Origin: Belnapia arida
Lineage (GTDB): Bacteria > Pseudomonadota > Alphaproteobacteria > Acetobacterales > Acetobacteraceae
Assembly: GCF_016773205.1 (NCBI RefSeq)
Contig: NZ_JAETWB010000036.1
Location: 1-35,342, forward strand
Length of the DNA stretch: 35,342 bases
Direction of reading: 5' to 3'
How positions within the stretch are numbered: the first letter of the stretch is position 1; each line of letters starts with the position of its first letter. The position numbers and the translations under genes were made by a program. The notes below the pieces were generated by a model. It searched no databases, had not been told where the DNA came from, and was given only the letters and a program-made list of their open reading frames with translations. Shown here piece after piece: positions 1 to 8,150 of this stretch.

Positions 1-2
1 AG

Positions 3-152
3 CATGGCTGGCTGATCTGCGGCCCCTGCCACACCGAGCTGACCCGCGGTGGCTACCTCGTCCGCTTCATGCGGATGGCCGAGTTCCGCGCCTTCCAGGG
101 CGCCGTGCTCGAGCACCGGCGCCGGGCCAAGCCCGGTGGCCAGGCCAGGTAG
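3..152 (+). CDS. C-terminal end of an unrecognised protein (5' truncated by the window), possibly HNH-like
   Basis: The frame is open from the window edge to a TAG at 150-152. The visible 49 residues contain a CGPCHTEL stretch followed by a basic tail (HRRRAKPGGQAR). Cys-x-x-Cys-His near the end of a short protein resembles the C-terminal part of some HNH-type nucleases or zinc-binding plasmid proteins, but too little is present to assign a family. The strong GC bias at third positions and the intrinsic terminator 36 bases downstream support real coding sequence. The start lies outside the window. Confidence 0.5.
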   Translation, partial: HGWLICGPCHTELTRGGYLVRFMRMAEFRAFQGAVLEHRRRAKPGGQAR

Positions 153-187
153 CCAACAGCTACCCCTCCCCCGCGGAGGGCCCATTG

Positions 188-224
188 AGCCCCATGACCT
201 CAGAGCGAGGTCATGGGGCTTTTT
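188..224 (+). terminator. Strong intrinsic terminator
   Basis: A perfect 14-bp inverted repeat (AGCCCCATGACCTC, 188-201, pairing with 207-220) with a 5-nt loop is followed by TTTT at 221-224. It lies 36 bases after the stop codon of the truncated upstream gene and must end that transcript. Confidence 0.9.
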
Positions 225-352
225 GCGTTTCCGGCCCCTCGTACCAATCACGGCCGGTATTTGCCGGCCCCACCTACCCGGGCCAGCAGCCTGCGTATCT
301 AATGCTGCGTACCGGTGCGTACCCCCCCTTTGGAACAGGCGTCGAGGCTGCC

Positions 353-730
353 CTAGGGCTGACTGACGCGGAGGTCGGCCGTGGCGGTCGGTATCGGCGC
401 CGGCATGGGTTCAGGTTCGGTGGTCGTTGGGCCAGATGCCGGGGCCACCTCGCCATTGCCGGCTTCCTGGCGGCGCAGCTTGGTCAGGATGGCGTAGAGA
501 TTGGCCGGCGTGAGCCATGGGCTGCCGCGCTCTCAGCCCCCTTGTGCCCCTCCTGGTCGGCCCGGCGCAGGATCGCGGCACGCTCCTCGCCTGGTATCCG
601 CAGCAGCCTCTCGCCCCTCGCCCTTGGCCAGCATCGTGGCGTGCGGCCGCCAGCCGCAGCCGTCCGTGAGCAGGATAGGAGGCGCTGCAGGTTCAAATTT
701 GAATTTGACCGCCAAGCCCACCACGGCCAA
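353..730 (-). pseudogene. Degraded gene remnant, unrecognised family
   Basis: The reverse strand carries protein-like sequence split over frames. The stretch from 532 down to a TAG at 353-355 reads SPWLTPANLYAILTKLRRQE and continues into an acidic/proline tail (EPEPMPAPIPTATADLRVSQP). Just upstream, another frame reads LLRIPGEERAAILRRADQEG. The two pieces join only with a frameshift near 535-560. Neither has a convincing start, so I read this as one decayed gene of a conserved plasmid family that I cannot name. Several opposite-strand open frames here look like shadows. Confidence 0.35.
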
Positions 731-769
731 CGACCCCAGCGGACGTGCCGAAACGCTCTTCGATTTGGG

Positions 770-1135
770 TTACCCAGACCTGGTCGCTGCCGGTTTGGCT
801 TGCCGCTCGGGCGGCCACGCCACTGGCTGCCGGCTTTCAGGACTGTGCTCCAGCTCGCCTGCAAGACGGGTCGCGGTCAGGCTGGTCTTCGTTGACCCCT
901 CCCAGTCAGACGGACTGACTGGGAAGCCAGCGCAGGCACCAGGGCGTCTGGTCGGATGGCCAGCACGTGCCGGGCTCAGCTCCTGCGTCTCGGCCGCCAG
1001 CGCCGGGCGCAAGATGTCCGGCGCCACGCCCCCGGCGTGATGCTCGGGACAAGCCGAGGCCACCGCCTGCGCAGCGCCCGGGATGGCGCAGGCCAGTAGC
1101 GAGGCGGTCAACAGCAGCGGTCTGAAGCGGCTCAT
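770..1135 (-). pseudogene. Exported protein remnant, nuclease-like N-terminus
   Basis: From an ATG at 1133-1135 the product begins MSRFRPLLLTASLLACAIPG and ends the signal sequence near AQAVA. It continues with a CPEHHAGG...RPALAAETQEL stretch that resembles the mature N-terminus of secreted DNA/RNA non-specific endonucleases of alphaproteobacteria. After about residue 60 the sequence becomes low-information (proline, arginine, glutamate) and none of the nuclease core (DRGH motif) is visible before the stop at 770. I therefore read it as an intact signal peptide on a truncated or frameshifted gene. A real short exported protein is the alternative. Confidence 0.35.
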
Positions 1136-1282
1136 CGGTGGCCTTGATCCGGCTTGGGCAACGCCGGGTGCCGGCGGGTCCACGGGGCGCCGCTCCCGAC
1201 GCCAGCAAGCCCGCGCCGGCATCCGGGAAGCCGGGCATGGACAAGCGATCGCTACGGTCCCGCCTGTGCTACGGTCCTGCTC

Positions 1283-1984
1283 ATGCAGCCTGCCGAACCG
1301 CCCTCGCCCCCCTGCCCCACGCGCCTGCCCTGGGACTTCCACCCGGCACTGACCGAGGAGCGGCTTCGGATCTGTGCCCGCATGCTGGCCAATGCCCGGC
1401 GCGATGCCCTGGCCATGGCCAGCTACGAGCTGGGCGACGACCCCTGGTCGGTCGGCTGCCGGGCCTTTGCCTTCGGCCGGCATCGGCTGGAGCGGGCGGC
1501 GAGCTCGGGCGACTATCCCTGACTCGAGGTGCTCGACGACAGCGCCCACTTCGTCTTTGTCATCGGCGGGAACGGCAACGGCGTGCCGGTGCGCTTCTAC
1601 CGCGGCGCCGCCGAGGAGCCGACCGAGCGCACCCTCAAGCGGCAGGAGGTCGAGATGCAGCAGCTTTCCCTGGCGCTGGGCGAGGCCGCGGCCGAGGGGC
1701 TGGCCTTCCGCCTGGCGGTGGAGACGGATGGCACCGGCCGGGTGGACCGGGTGGTGTTCCTGGCGCTGCGCGGCGAGGACCGAGTCGAATGCTTCTGGCC
1801 GGTGCCGCTGGAGCTGCCCGCCGCGGTGGCCGCCGGCAGCGGGGTCCAGCTGCGGCTGATCGCCGATGACGGCTATACCGGGCCCGACGAGGCTGCCAGC
1901 CGTCCGTCCCCCCTGCCCCCTGCCCTACCTCGCCGCAAACCGGCCGCCACCAGCCAGCAGCGGCCGCAAACCACCCTGTTCTAG
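1283..1984 (+). pseudogene. Conserved hypothetical protein interrupted by one in-frame TGA
   Basis: The ATG at 1283 opens MQPAEPPSPPCPTRLPWDFH and the frame runs to a TGA at 1520-1522. Coding-like sequence then continues in exactly the same frame to a TAG at 1982-1984. Around the interruption the product reads GDYP*LEVLDDSAHFVFVIG, so the stop most likely replaces a Trp (TGG to TGA). Without the stop it would be a soluble protein of about 233 residues with no transmembrane segment and a Pro/Arg-rich tail. I do not recognise a domain of known function. The rest is undamaged, so the mutation is recent, or a downstream start is used, or the stop is read through. A sequencing error is possible. 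Confidence 0.6.
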
Positions 1985-2133
1985 CCAAGCCTGCCGGGAC
2001 CTTCCCATGTCCGCGCGCCCTGCGCCGCTGAACCTGGCACTCCCGCTCCGCCACGTCGCCCCCACTAAACATACTCGAAACGAACTTTCCGTAAGCGTGG
2101 AGATGAGGGATCACAGCGCAATTCATGTACAGC

Positions 2134-2167
2134 CAAGATGCTTTTAGGCTTTTTGTACAAGATGCTT
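2134..2167. promoter_or_regulatory. Two direct copies of the partition-region repeat, downstream side
   Basis: The decamer CAAGATGCTT occurs at 2134-2143 and again at 2158-2167, 24 bases apart in the same orientation. The second copy is embedded in TTTTGTACAAGATGCTTTAT, so it carries the TTGTACAA core of the palindrome upstream of parA. It reaches the stop codon of the ribbon-helix-helix gene. These are probable binding sites for that protein, acting as centromere (parS-like) or operator elements. Position and sequence are seen directly; function is inferred. Confidence 0.5.
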
Positions 2168-2535
2168 TATTTCTTTAAGCGCCTGCGATCTTTGACTAAG
2201 TCCACCTGGTCCAGTGGGTAACCAGCCTGACCAAGTGCCTGCAGAATCAGGTATGTTTTGGTCACTCCCTCCTCAGCGGCCTTCACAGAAAGCGCCTTGT
2301 CCAGATAGTCCGGGCAGTCGAACCGAACGCTGGTAAGCGGCGCGGCAGGCTTTGGTGGCGCAGACACCGGGGCCGGCGGCGGCAGCGAGGTCGCTGATCC
2401 ATAGCGCTCCCCTATGACGCGGGAGTTGGCCGCAATGGCCTCGTCTGGGAGCTCGGGACGTGGCTTCAAGCTGACGTCGAGCCGGCTCTTCGCAGCCTGA
2501 CGTAGCTCATCCTTTATAGGTGGAAAGTTACTCAT
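2167..2535 (-). CDS. Ribbon-helix-helix partition partner (ParB/ParG-like)
   Basis: The product has 122 residues: a flexible Pro/Ala-rich N-terminal half (residues 1-65, with PPPAPVSAPPKPAAP) and a C-terminal domain from about residue 68 (TSVRFDCPDYLDKAL...GVTKTYLILQALGQAGYPL). The C-terminal part has the strand-helix-helix pattern of CopG/ParG-type DNA-binding proteins. Its ATG overlaps the parA stop codon by four bases (ATGA), so the two are translationally coupled. In type Ib partition systems the small RHH protein binds the centromere, represses the operon and stimulates the ParA ATPase. The repeated palindromic sites on both sides of the operon are the obvious targets. No canonical HTH ParB is present nearby. 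Confidence 0.75.
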   Translation of the reverse strand: MSNFPPIKDELRQAAKSRLDVSLKPRPELPDEAIAANSRVIGERYGSATSLPPPAPVSAPPKPAAPLTSVRFDCPDYLDKALSVKAAEEGVTKTYLILQALGQAGYPLDQVDLVKDRRRLKK

Positions 2536-3194
2536 GCGGCCTCACGCAGCTTGGCAATCTGCTCGAGCAGCTCGGCGGTGACGGCAGCCACATTGGCAGA
2601 CGCCGCGCTCGCCGGGTCAACCTGCCTCGGCACTTTGCCAGTGATGTGGATCTCGCGGAACGCGGCACGCTCCATCATTGCGGCTCTTAGGATCGGCACC
2701 CCCTCCTCCGCCTCCAGCGACTGGCGGACATGCCGGGCGCCGCGACTCTCGAAACCCGACAACACGCGGGTCCATACGATAGCCCGGGCAATGGTAGTCC
2801 TCGATAACTCTTGAGCGTCATCGATTTGGGCGATGGTCTTCATGGCGGCTTTCACGTCGGGCAGCGCCGCCTGCGCCGGCACTAGGACGAAGTGGGACCG
2901 GTGCATGGCTTTCAGAGCCAGCGTCGACGAGCCACCTGGAAGGTCGATCAAAACTATCTCGTTCTCGGCCTCCGCCTTTCTAAGAGCGGCAAGGATATTG
3001 TCCTCCCTCACCTCGCCCACGACGGTCAGGCCCGGTATTTCGGCTTTCGCTCCGAAGGATGCGGCCTGCTGGTTGATATCGGTGTCCAACAAGGCCACTC
3101 GGTAACCATCCAGCGCCAGCTCGCCGGCGATGAGGATCGAAGTCGTAGTCTTCCCCGGTCCTCCCTTGTCGCTCGCCACAGAGATAGTCGCCAT
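2532..3194 (-). CDS. parA: ParA-family plasmid partition ATPase
   Basis: The product has 220 residues and is a small ParA without the N-terminal HTH extension of type Ia proteins. The deviant Walker A motif KGGPGKTT lies at residues 10-17. The A' motif VALLDTDINQQA follows near residue 33, and a Walker-B-like IVLIDLPGG lies near residue 80. The ATG at 3194 is preceded by a G-rich AGGGGGC ribosome-binding site. It is the first gene of a two-gene operon with the RHH partner. It should form dynamic nucleoid-bound filaments or gradients that segregate the replicon. Upstream palindromic sites (3219-3289) suggest autoregulation by the partner. Confidence 0.9.
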   Translation of the reverse strand: MATISVASDKGGPGKTTTSILIAGELALDGYRVALLDTDINQQAASFGAKAEIPGLTVVGEVREDNILAALRKAEAENEIVLIDLPGGSSTLALKAMHRSHFVLVPAQAALPDVKAAMKTIAQIDDAQELSRTTIARAIVWTRVLSGFESRGARHVRQSLEAEEGVPILRAAMMERAAFREIHITGKVPRQVDPASAASANVAAVTAELLEQIAKLREAA

Positions 3195-3218
3195 GTAAGC
3201 CCCCTGCTTTAAGGCAGG

Positions 3219-3289
3219 AAGGCATCTAACCGATACCGCCTTCTACCCGCAACGCTTTTAAGCGATAAAGCATCTTGTACAAGATGCTT
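3219..3289. promoter_or_regulatory. Operator/centromere-like palindrome upstream of parA
   Basis: A perfect 22-bp palindrome lies at 3268-3289, with core GCATCTTGTACAAGATGC. A related half-site AAGGCATCT lies closer to parA at about 3219-3227. The palindrome is about 75 bp upstream of the parA start, and its half-sites recur beyond the end of the operon at 2134-2167. This is the expected layout for a site bound by the RHH partner. The role as operator, centromere or both is inferred. Confidence 0.6.
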
Positions 3290-4086
3290 CGAAGCATTCA
3301 AGCAACTTTGCAACCCATTGACTGCATTGAGTCTTTGGCGAGAGCGAGTGGCAATGATGAATTTACGGAGCGATGTCGCTTCAAGCGTGAAAGGGAGAAG
3401 GGGCAAACCGCCTGGCCGCCTTGAGCAAGGAGACAAGCCGCTTCGCTGCCAAAAGGTTTCTATGCCTTGAAGGAACAAGGTGGAGAGGCTTTCTTTCTAA
3501 GAAGCAAAAATGCCTTAAAGCAATAAGGCATCTTTGCCTTACTGCTTCATCAACTACTGTGCGTCATACGTTCCCGCCTCCATCCTCCTGCATGCCAGCG
3601 AACCAATTTTGTTACATGTATCGATAAGCATCCGCCCGGCATCAAGAAGCTTATCAATCGGACAAAGAACTGGGACTGGCTATTCGATGGCTGGATCGCC
3701 CCCGCTTTCTAGCGGCTCTGGTCCTGCGTATAGCAGGGCCAAGGGCTAGTCGATTACCCACAGTATTTCGAGTGATAGATGGCGGACCCGAAGGGCAGAA
3801 GAGTCGCTTTCTTCAAGGGGGGTCAGATGCGTCACACTGACACCATGCATGTCATAGTTGAGCATACGGCCAAGGACGCCGTGAGATGCTACTGCCTCCT
3901 GCAGCCGCGTATCCAAAATTCCTGCGTCATTCGGGAGATCAAGCTGGACGGCTTTGGTCTCGATCCGGACGTATGATGTACTTTCGTTACGACATAGGCG
4001 CGCTTACTATCCTTAAAGCACCATAGGTCAAGTAGCGCTCGTACCTCTCGCCGTCAGACCTGACGCGACCGCTGGCAGAGCCATCT
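3290..4086. other. Intergenic region between partition and replication genes
   Basis: About 800 bases with no convincing gene. Short open frames (3421-3627, 3534-3749, 3779-3976) lack recognisable domains, have no good ribosome-binding sites and do not share the codon bias of their neighbours. The region contains a hairpin at 3518-3547: a 12-bp stem with one A-C mismatch, a 6-nt ATCTTT loop and no T-run. Its left arm plus loop (AAGCAATAAGGCATCTTT) is a variant of the repeat next to the parA palindrome. It may be a further binding site of the partition protein or an incompatibility element. Confidence 0.4.
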
Positions 4087-5091
4087 TTATCGTCTACGGG
4101 GCGAGCGCCCTGGGGTAGTGGCTGTTGCCCGGACCCGCTCGGGCACGGGGGCAGGGGAGGGCAGGAGGGTAATTGCCTCGTCGTCCACGCGAACTTGCGC
4201 CTCTGGGTATGCGGAGAGGGTCAGAGCGAGGGCTTCTCGGGCGTGCGCCTTGAACTGTCGCGGCAGGGCAAAACCAGCTCCGAATTGCCGATAAAGTGCT
4301 GGCCACGGCACGCGCGTGGGCTTTTCCAAGTGGTGTAGGCGGTAAGCAAGCCAAATATACAGGTCGATTGCCATGCTTCGGCCCGAGAGCGCTCGGATGG
4401 CGGATTCGCGGACGGGGAGGGGGTGCCGGATAAGGCTTTCGTAGAAGACCTCGTCGAGCACAACAGTTTCCCGCCAGAGCGAAAGCTGCATGCTGTCCTT
4501 GCCACGACCTGGGAGAATCGCCTCACGAACGAAGCCACCGTTCATTACAGCCTCGCCGCCTTCACCGACGCGGTAGAAGGTCAGCCGGCACAAGCTCAGG
4601 CGTCGACTCTGTTCTCGTACCGCCTCATAGCCCTTGCCGCCGCTGTTCAGGCCCATGGCCTTGAGCCAGCTGTGCATGGAACGCCCGAGCTCGACCTCGC
4701 GGGAGCGGGTTTTGATCGCTTCCGTTTGTAGATAGAGGAGGATCAGCCGAGCGACATAGCCGAACGGCACGCCGACAGTAGTCCCATCATGAGTCTTGCC
4801 GCTCTCAATGCGCAGGCGGATGTCGGCTCCGTCGCGAACCCATTCATTTGCGTCGATCCGCTTGTGGGGGAGGGCGGTCATGGCGAAGCCGGCGTGGACG
4901 AAGTTAGGCGTACCATCTTCGTCCGTGAGGACAAGGTGGGTCGCCTCAATGCAGCGCCGATCGAGGGCAGTAGGCGCGAGGTCTAGCGCTTGCTGAATCC
5001 CAAGTGTCTCGAGCCGCTGCCGCAGGCTTCCTCCAAGAGCCTCTTCGGCACCTATCGAGAGTGGCCAAGCGGTTTCGGTAGGGTTGCGCAT
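4087..5091 (-). CDS. repA: Plasmid replication initiator, RepA type
   Basis: The product has 334 residues and reads like the plasmid-encoded RepA family common on Acetobacteraceae plasmids. Conserved-looking stretches include VPFGYVARLILLYLQTEAIK (about residue 105), LGRSMHSWLKAMGL, SRRLSLCRLTF and a C-terminal winged-helix-like segment around residues 210-275 (MAIDLYIWLAYRLHHL). The C-terminus is basic and probably disordered. The gene is transcribed away from an iteron cluster starting 36 bp upstream of its ATG, the usual arrangement for an iteron-controlled replicon. RepA should bind the iterons to open the origin and also repress its own synthesis. No strong Shine-Dalgarno precedes the chosen ATG. 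Confidence 0.8.
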   Translation of the reverse strand: MRNPTETAWPLSIGAEEALGGSLRQRLETLGIQQALDLAPTALDRRCIEATHLVLTDEDGTPNFVHAGFAMTALPHKRIDANEWVRDGADIRLRIESGKTHDGTTVGVPFGYVARLILLYLQTEAIKTRSREVELGRSMHSWLKAMGLNSGGKGYEAVREQSRRLSLCRLTFYRVGEGGEAVMNGGFVREAILPGRGKDSMQLSLWRETVVLDEVFYESLIRHPLPVRESAIRALSGRSMAIDLYIWLAYRLHHLEKPTRVPWPALYRQFGAGFALPRQFKAHAREALALTLSAYPEAQVRVDDEAITLLPSPAPVPERVRATATTPGRSPRRR

Positions 5092-5128
5092 CGGCCAACA
5101 AGCTGCACATTCGGGAGGTCTAGTGCAA

Positions 5129-5441
5129 TTCGTACTCTGCCGACGCCTCTTCGCTGAGGGTTTTCCTCTGACGCGCTTCGTACCCTACTGACGGACCTAG
5201 AAAGGATATTTGAATCTCTAATTGGATGCGTCACCAGGGTACGGGGGGCGACTCCGTTTGCGTCGATTAAGTACGAATCGGCGTCACCAGAGTACGAACC
5301 GGCTGTGGAAAAGTTGTTGTGCGGCGATCTCTTCCGGGCGTCACCAAAGTACGAAACCGGGACGTGTTGCGAGCTATCGGCACGGCGCCATAAGAGGCAA
5401 CTGGCGCTGGTACCCCACCCGATTCGTACTCTGGTGACGCC
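5129..5441. repeat. Iteron cluster, probable origin of replication
   Basis: Copies of a roughly 19-bp element with consensus GGCGTCACCAGAGTACGAA flank the RepA promoter region. Forward copies are at 5228-5244 (variant), 5260-5277 (degenerate centre), 5280-5298 and 5337-5355. Inverted copies are at 5129-5147, 5177-5194 (degenerate) and 5423-5441. The best copies differ at only one position. Between forward copies, TGTGGAAAA at 5304-5312 reads TTTTCCACA on the other strand, one mismatch from a DnaA box. I read this as the oriV and RepA operator. The mixed orientation could support handcuffing or autoregulation. Confidence 0.8.
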
Positions 5442-5845
5442 CAGTCTATGAACGGCGAACGCATCGAATCGGGTATCGGCAGCATTCTGATCGGGCGACT
5501 TGGGCATCTTTAAAGGAAGTATAAACGCCCTGCCGGGCTGGGCGAGTTGCGGCCGAATAGAAGGCTCGTCGTTGGGCCCGAGCCGAGGGCAAGAGGTTCT
5601 GGCGGGATGCGTGTGGACATGTCTCACGCCGGCTCCCGCAGTGGGGTACCTGCGCTAGACGGGTAGTTCTCGGCGCTACCCGGCGCATCATCTCAGTGTC
5701 TCGGCATCTGCCTTTCGCCTTGTCCTCAGCTAATCACCTCACGTGCGATAATCCCCGCGTAGGACAAGTTAGCTCTGCCAGCTGCTATCCACCCGCTGTC
5801 CAGCATGCGCTAGAGCCCGCCACTCCGGCACATGTCCTCGCGGCA
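5442..5845. other. Non-coding stretch beyond the iterons
   Basis: About 400 bases without a supportable gene. The long reverse open frame that crosses it (5052-5627) runs straight through the iterons and is a by-product of them. No terminator, RNA gene or repeat was recognised. Confidence 0.4.
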
Positions 5846-6280
5846 TCAGCCGCGGTTCGGCGCCGTCTCGTACACCGTGGCGTCCTCTGGCAGGACGACC
5901 CAGGGCTGCTTGCTCCGAACGTAGAAGTGCGTCGTCGGCCGTAGCCACGCTGTGTCGTCAAGCGTGCCGCCCCGGACGACGCGCGTGGAGCCGGGCAGCT
6001 CGGTTCCCGGCTTCACGCCGCCGCAGATGCAAATCCCGCAATCCGGGCAGACCCAGCGCGTCTTGGCGCGCCCTCTGTTGGTGACGCCCCCGGGAACGCC
6101 CCGCAGCTCCTTGCCCGACAGCCGAAACGCATCCGCCGGAACCGCGACGCCGATCGAGAAAGCGCTGGTCGTCGCACGCTGGCAGTCGGTGCAATGGCAC
6201 GCATAGACGCGGGTGGGCTCGCAGGTGATCTCGTAGCGAACCGCTCCGCACATGCAGCCGCCCTTCAACGGCAGTTCCAT
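5846..6280 (-). CDS. GFA / CENP-V family zinc protein
   Basis: The product has 144 residues. It carries the full zinc-ligand pattern of the glutathione-dependent formaldehyde-activating (GFA)/CENP-V family: Cys9 and Cys11 in GGCMCGAVRY, Cys28/Cys30/Cys33 in CHCTDCQR, and Cys78/Cys81 in CPDCG. Length and domain order match single-domain bacterial members. Some members bind S-hydroxymethyl-glutathione, but most are uncharacterised, so formaldehyde detoxification is only a possibility. The ATG at 6280 has an AGGAGA ribosome-binding site about 10 bases upstream. It appears monocistronic, with non-coding DNA on both sides. Confidence 0.85.
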   Translation of the reverse strand: MELPLKGGCMCGAVRYEITCEPTRVYACHCTDCQRATTSAFSIGVAVPADAFRLSGKELRGVPGGVTNRGRAKTRWVCPDCGICICGGVKPGTELPGSTRVVRGGTLDDTAWLRPTTHFYVRSKQPWVVLPEDATVYETAPNRG

Positions 6281-6809
6281 AGCCGGACTTCTCCTCGCGC
6301 AGGCCGTATCCCATCCGCAGAGACCTGGATGGTCAAGCGGCGTTGGTCCGCATCCCCCCCATCTCGGCCGTCGCCTGCCATCTCAGGCTGACTTTGACTT
6401 GCGATTGGCCCGCTTGTCGCAAGCGATACAAACCCTGCCTCAATTCGAAAAAGCTGAGGCTGGGATGTTCTTGGTTGCTGTGGCTATGACGGAGAGGACC
6501 CACAGGCTCGAAGCGAGAGGAACGCGGGTCGTGCCGCAGCGCGCTTCCATATCCCGCCTTATCCAACGTCTGTCGGTCCACCCTTTCCGCAACCTTGGTA
6601 AGGGCAAGACGACGCCATGTCGGAAATTGACCGACTACACATTTGGTCCGTCTCGGAGCCACTCTAAAGAACCTCGGGCCAAAGTGTGCCTCGAAGATAG
6701 TTGCGTCACATCGAAAAGCAGATTGCAACTTGGATCACCAAACCCACACGCCTCACATGAGCCAGGCTTCTCATAGCCCTCGGACTTCTGATCAGGGGTA
6801 GGTCATTGT
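6281..6809. other. Non-coding stretch with one IS-end-like sequence
   Basis: About 530 bases without a recognisable gene. The sequence at 6545-6568 (TTCCATATCCCGCCTTATCC, then AACG) is very close to the terminal sequences of the IS5-type remnants at 20158-20184 and 29268-29295. It is probably a solo or decayed insertion-sequence end. The reverse open frame 6333-6728 overlaps it and has no recognisable domain. Confidence 0.35.
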
Positions 6810-7202
6810 TCAGGCAGGAATACGCGCGATAACTTTGATTTCGAAGTCGAACCCCCCAAGCCAATTGACTCCAATCGCCGTCCAATTCGGATAAGGCGCA
6901 TTTGGGAAGACTTCGCCTTTCACGGCCATGACCGTGTGAAATTGATGTTCGGGGTCGGTGTGAAAGGACGTCACATCGACAATGTCATCCAATCCACAGC
7001 CACCCGCTCGCAAGGTTGCCTCGAGATTGGCGAACGCCAAACGGACCTGGGCCTCAAAGTTCGGCTCGGGCGAGCCGTCGCGGAGACTGCCGACCTGCCC
7101 GGACACGAACAAGAGGTCGCCTGATCTGATTGCTGCGGAGTAGGTCTGTGACGTGTAGAGATCATGCCGTCCGGCGGGGAAGATGGCGTCACGCTGGGCC
7201 AT
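6810..7202 (-). CDS. RidA family (YjgF/UK114) protein
   Basis: I chose the ATG at 7202 (MAQRDAIFPAGRHDLY) because an AGGAGA Shine-Dalgarno lies at 7209-7214; the frame is open further upstream but that extension looks non-coding. The product has 130 residues, typical for the family. The body shows FVSGQVGSLRDG, then a middle section ending AFANLEATLRAGG, then the DIVDVTSFHTD segment. The canonical RidA arginine (IPxAR near the C-terminus) is not in its usual place; the end reads NWTAIGVNWLGG...KVIARIPA. The protein is therefore more likely from a Rid subfamily other than archetypal enamine/imine deaminases. It may hydrolyse reactive intermediates made by neighbouring oxidative genes. Confidence 0.8.
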   Translation of the reverse strand: MAQRDAIFPAGRHDLYTSQTYSAAIRSGDLLFVSGQVGSLRDGSPEPNFEAQVRLAFANLEATLRAGGCGLDDIVDVTSFHTDPEHQFHTVMAVKGEVFPNAPYPNWTAIGVNWLGGFDFEIKVIARIPA

Positions 7203-7411
7203 ATAGTCTCTCCTGAAGTGGGTCGCCTGCGAAGAATGCGAGATTGCACTGCCGATTAAAGAGTGCATACCGAGAGGGCTTCGATACATCACCAACTCGG
7301 GCGAGCGCGTCGTTTCGGCCGAGCTGATGAGACGAGCCCATGTCGGTTATGCGGCGCAGATTTATCCAATAAAGAGGAAGTCGTCTGCGCCGCTATTGAT
7401 GTACGAGCACC

Positions 7412-7762
7412 TCAAGGACGTGCCTCCTGCCAATGTGGGTAGGTGACGTAGGCTGTGACCGCGCCATGTTCATGCGACCGGATCGTCACCTTCTCGCCCT
7501 TGGGCATGTAGACGATCTCACCTGGCCCGGCGCTCACAGTGGTTAGCTCCGTTGAAACGGTGAGCCGCCCCTCAAGCACGACCATGACGTCGTCAACGGC
7601 GAGGGTCTCATGGATACTCTGGTTTGGCCCATAGCGACCGTAGCCGATCGTGATTGGTCCACCATGACGCTGGTCGATGACATTTCCAGCGAACACCTCG
7701 CCGTCCTGGCCGGGTGAGCGCTCGAAGGGTGCGTTGACAATTGCGTACTTGCGGATGGACAT
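7412..7762 (-). CDS. Small cupin-domain protein
   Basis: The ATG at 7762 (MSIRKYAIVN) is preceded by AGGAG eight bases upstream, so it is preferred to the in-frame TTG two codons earlier. The product has 116 residues and one beta-barrel domain. A GPNQSIHETLAVDDVMVVLEGRLTV stretch forms cupin motif 1, with His and Glu as likely metal ligands. GPGEIVYMPKGEKVTIRSHEHG forms motif 2. The pattern resembles EutQ-like or AraC-type sensory cupins, but there is no DNA-binding domain. The substrate is unknown. It runs in the same direction as ridA with a 209-bp gap. Confidence 0.75.
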   Translation of the reverse strand: MSIRKYAIVNAPFERSPGQDGEVFAGNVIDQRHGGPITIGYGRYGPNQSIHETLAVDDVMVVLEGRLTVSTELTTVSAGPGEIVYMPKGEKVTIRSHEHGAVTAYVTYPHWQEARP

Positions 7763-8150
7763 GAGCAATTCTCCTACCTGGACAGGGCATTGGCAAATGC
7801 GGCACGAATGGTGGCGTCGCGCCGACCGCGACAGTGTCTCGGCGGGGTGTGGGCCGGAAGCGACCGAAAGGTAAGCGACCTTTGGCTACGAAGAAGGGAG
7901 GTCCTTTGATTGGCCTCCCGTGCCGGTGTAATCGCAGTGAAGAAGAGCAGAATCGACCGGCATCGCCCCCTCCAATTGCTTCAAGGCGATGGACGTGGTT
8001 ACGCGCTCCAGTCACCACCCACCGCGAGGAAGAGGGTCGCGGGCACGATCGTTGAGATGGCCCTGAAGCCCTCTAGGGTTCTCGCAAGGACGGTCACGAC
8101 GAAGCCAGTTACCACCACGGTTTTCTCAAACCACTCGGGCGGGGTTCACC
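7763..8150. other. Intergenic region between divergent genes
   Basis: About 390 bases between the cupin gene and the SnoaL-like gene. A short reverse frame at 7999-8118 encodes a 39-residue hydrophobic peptide (GTG start, [20 protein letters not shown] in the middle) that could be the tail of a lost membrane protein, but it is too short to call. Divergent promoters are expected here; I could not place them confidently. Confidence 0.3.

Noticed and set aside
3779-3976. 65-residue forward open frame between parA and repA
   Set aside because: No ribosome-binding site, no recognisable family and codon use unlike neighbours; kept only as part of the intergenic note.
5052-5627. 191-residue reverse open frame across the iterons
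   Set aside because: It runs through the repeated iteron DNA, overlaps the start of repA and has no domain; repeats keep the frame open by chance.
7999-8118. 39-residue hydrophobic reverse frame upstream of the SnoaL-like gene
   Set aside because: It reads like protein but is too short, starts with GTG without a ribosome-binding site and matches no family I know.
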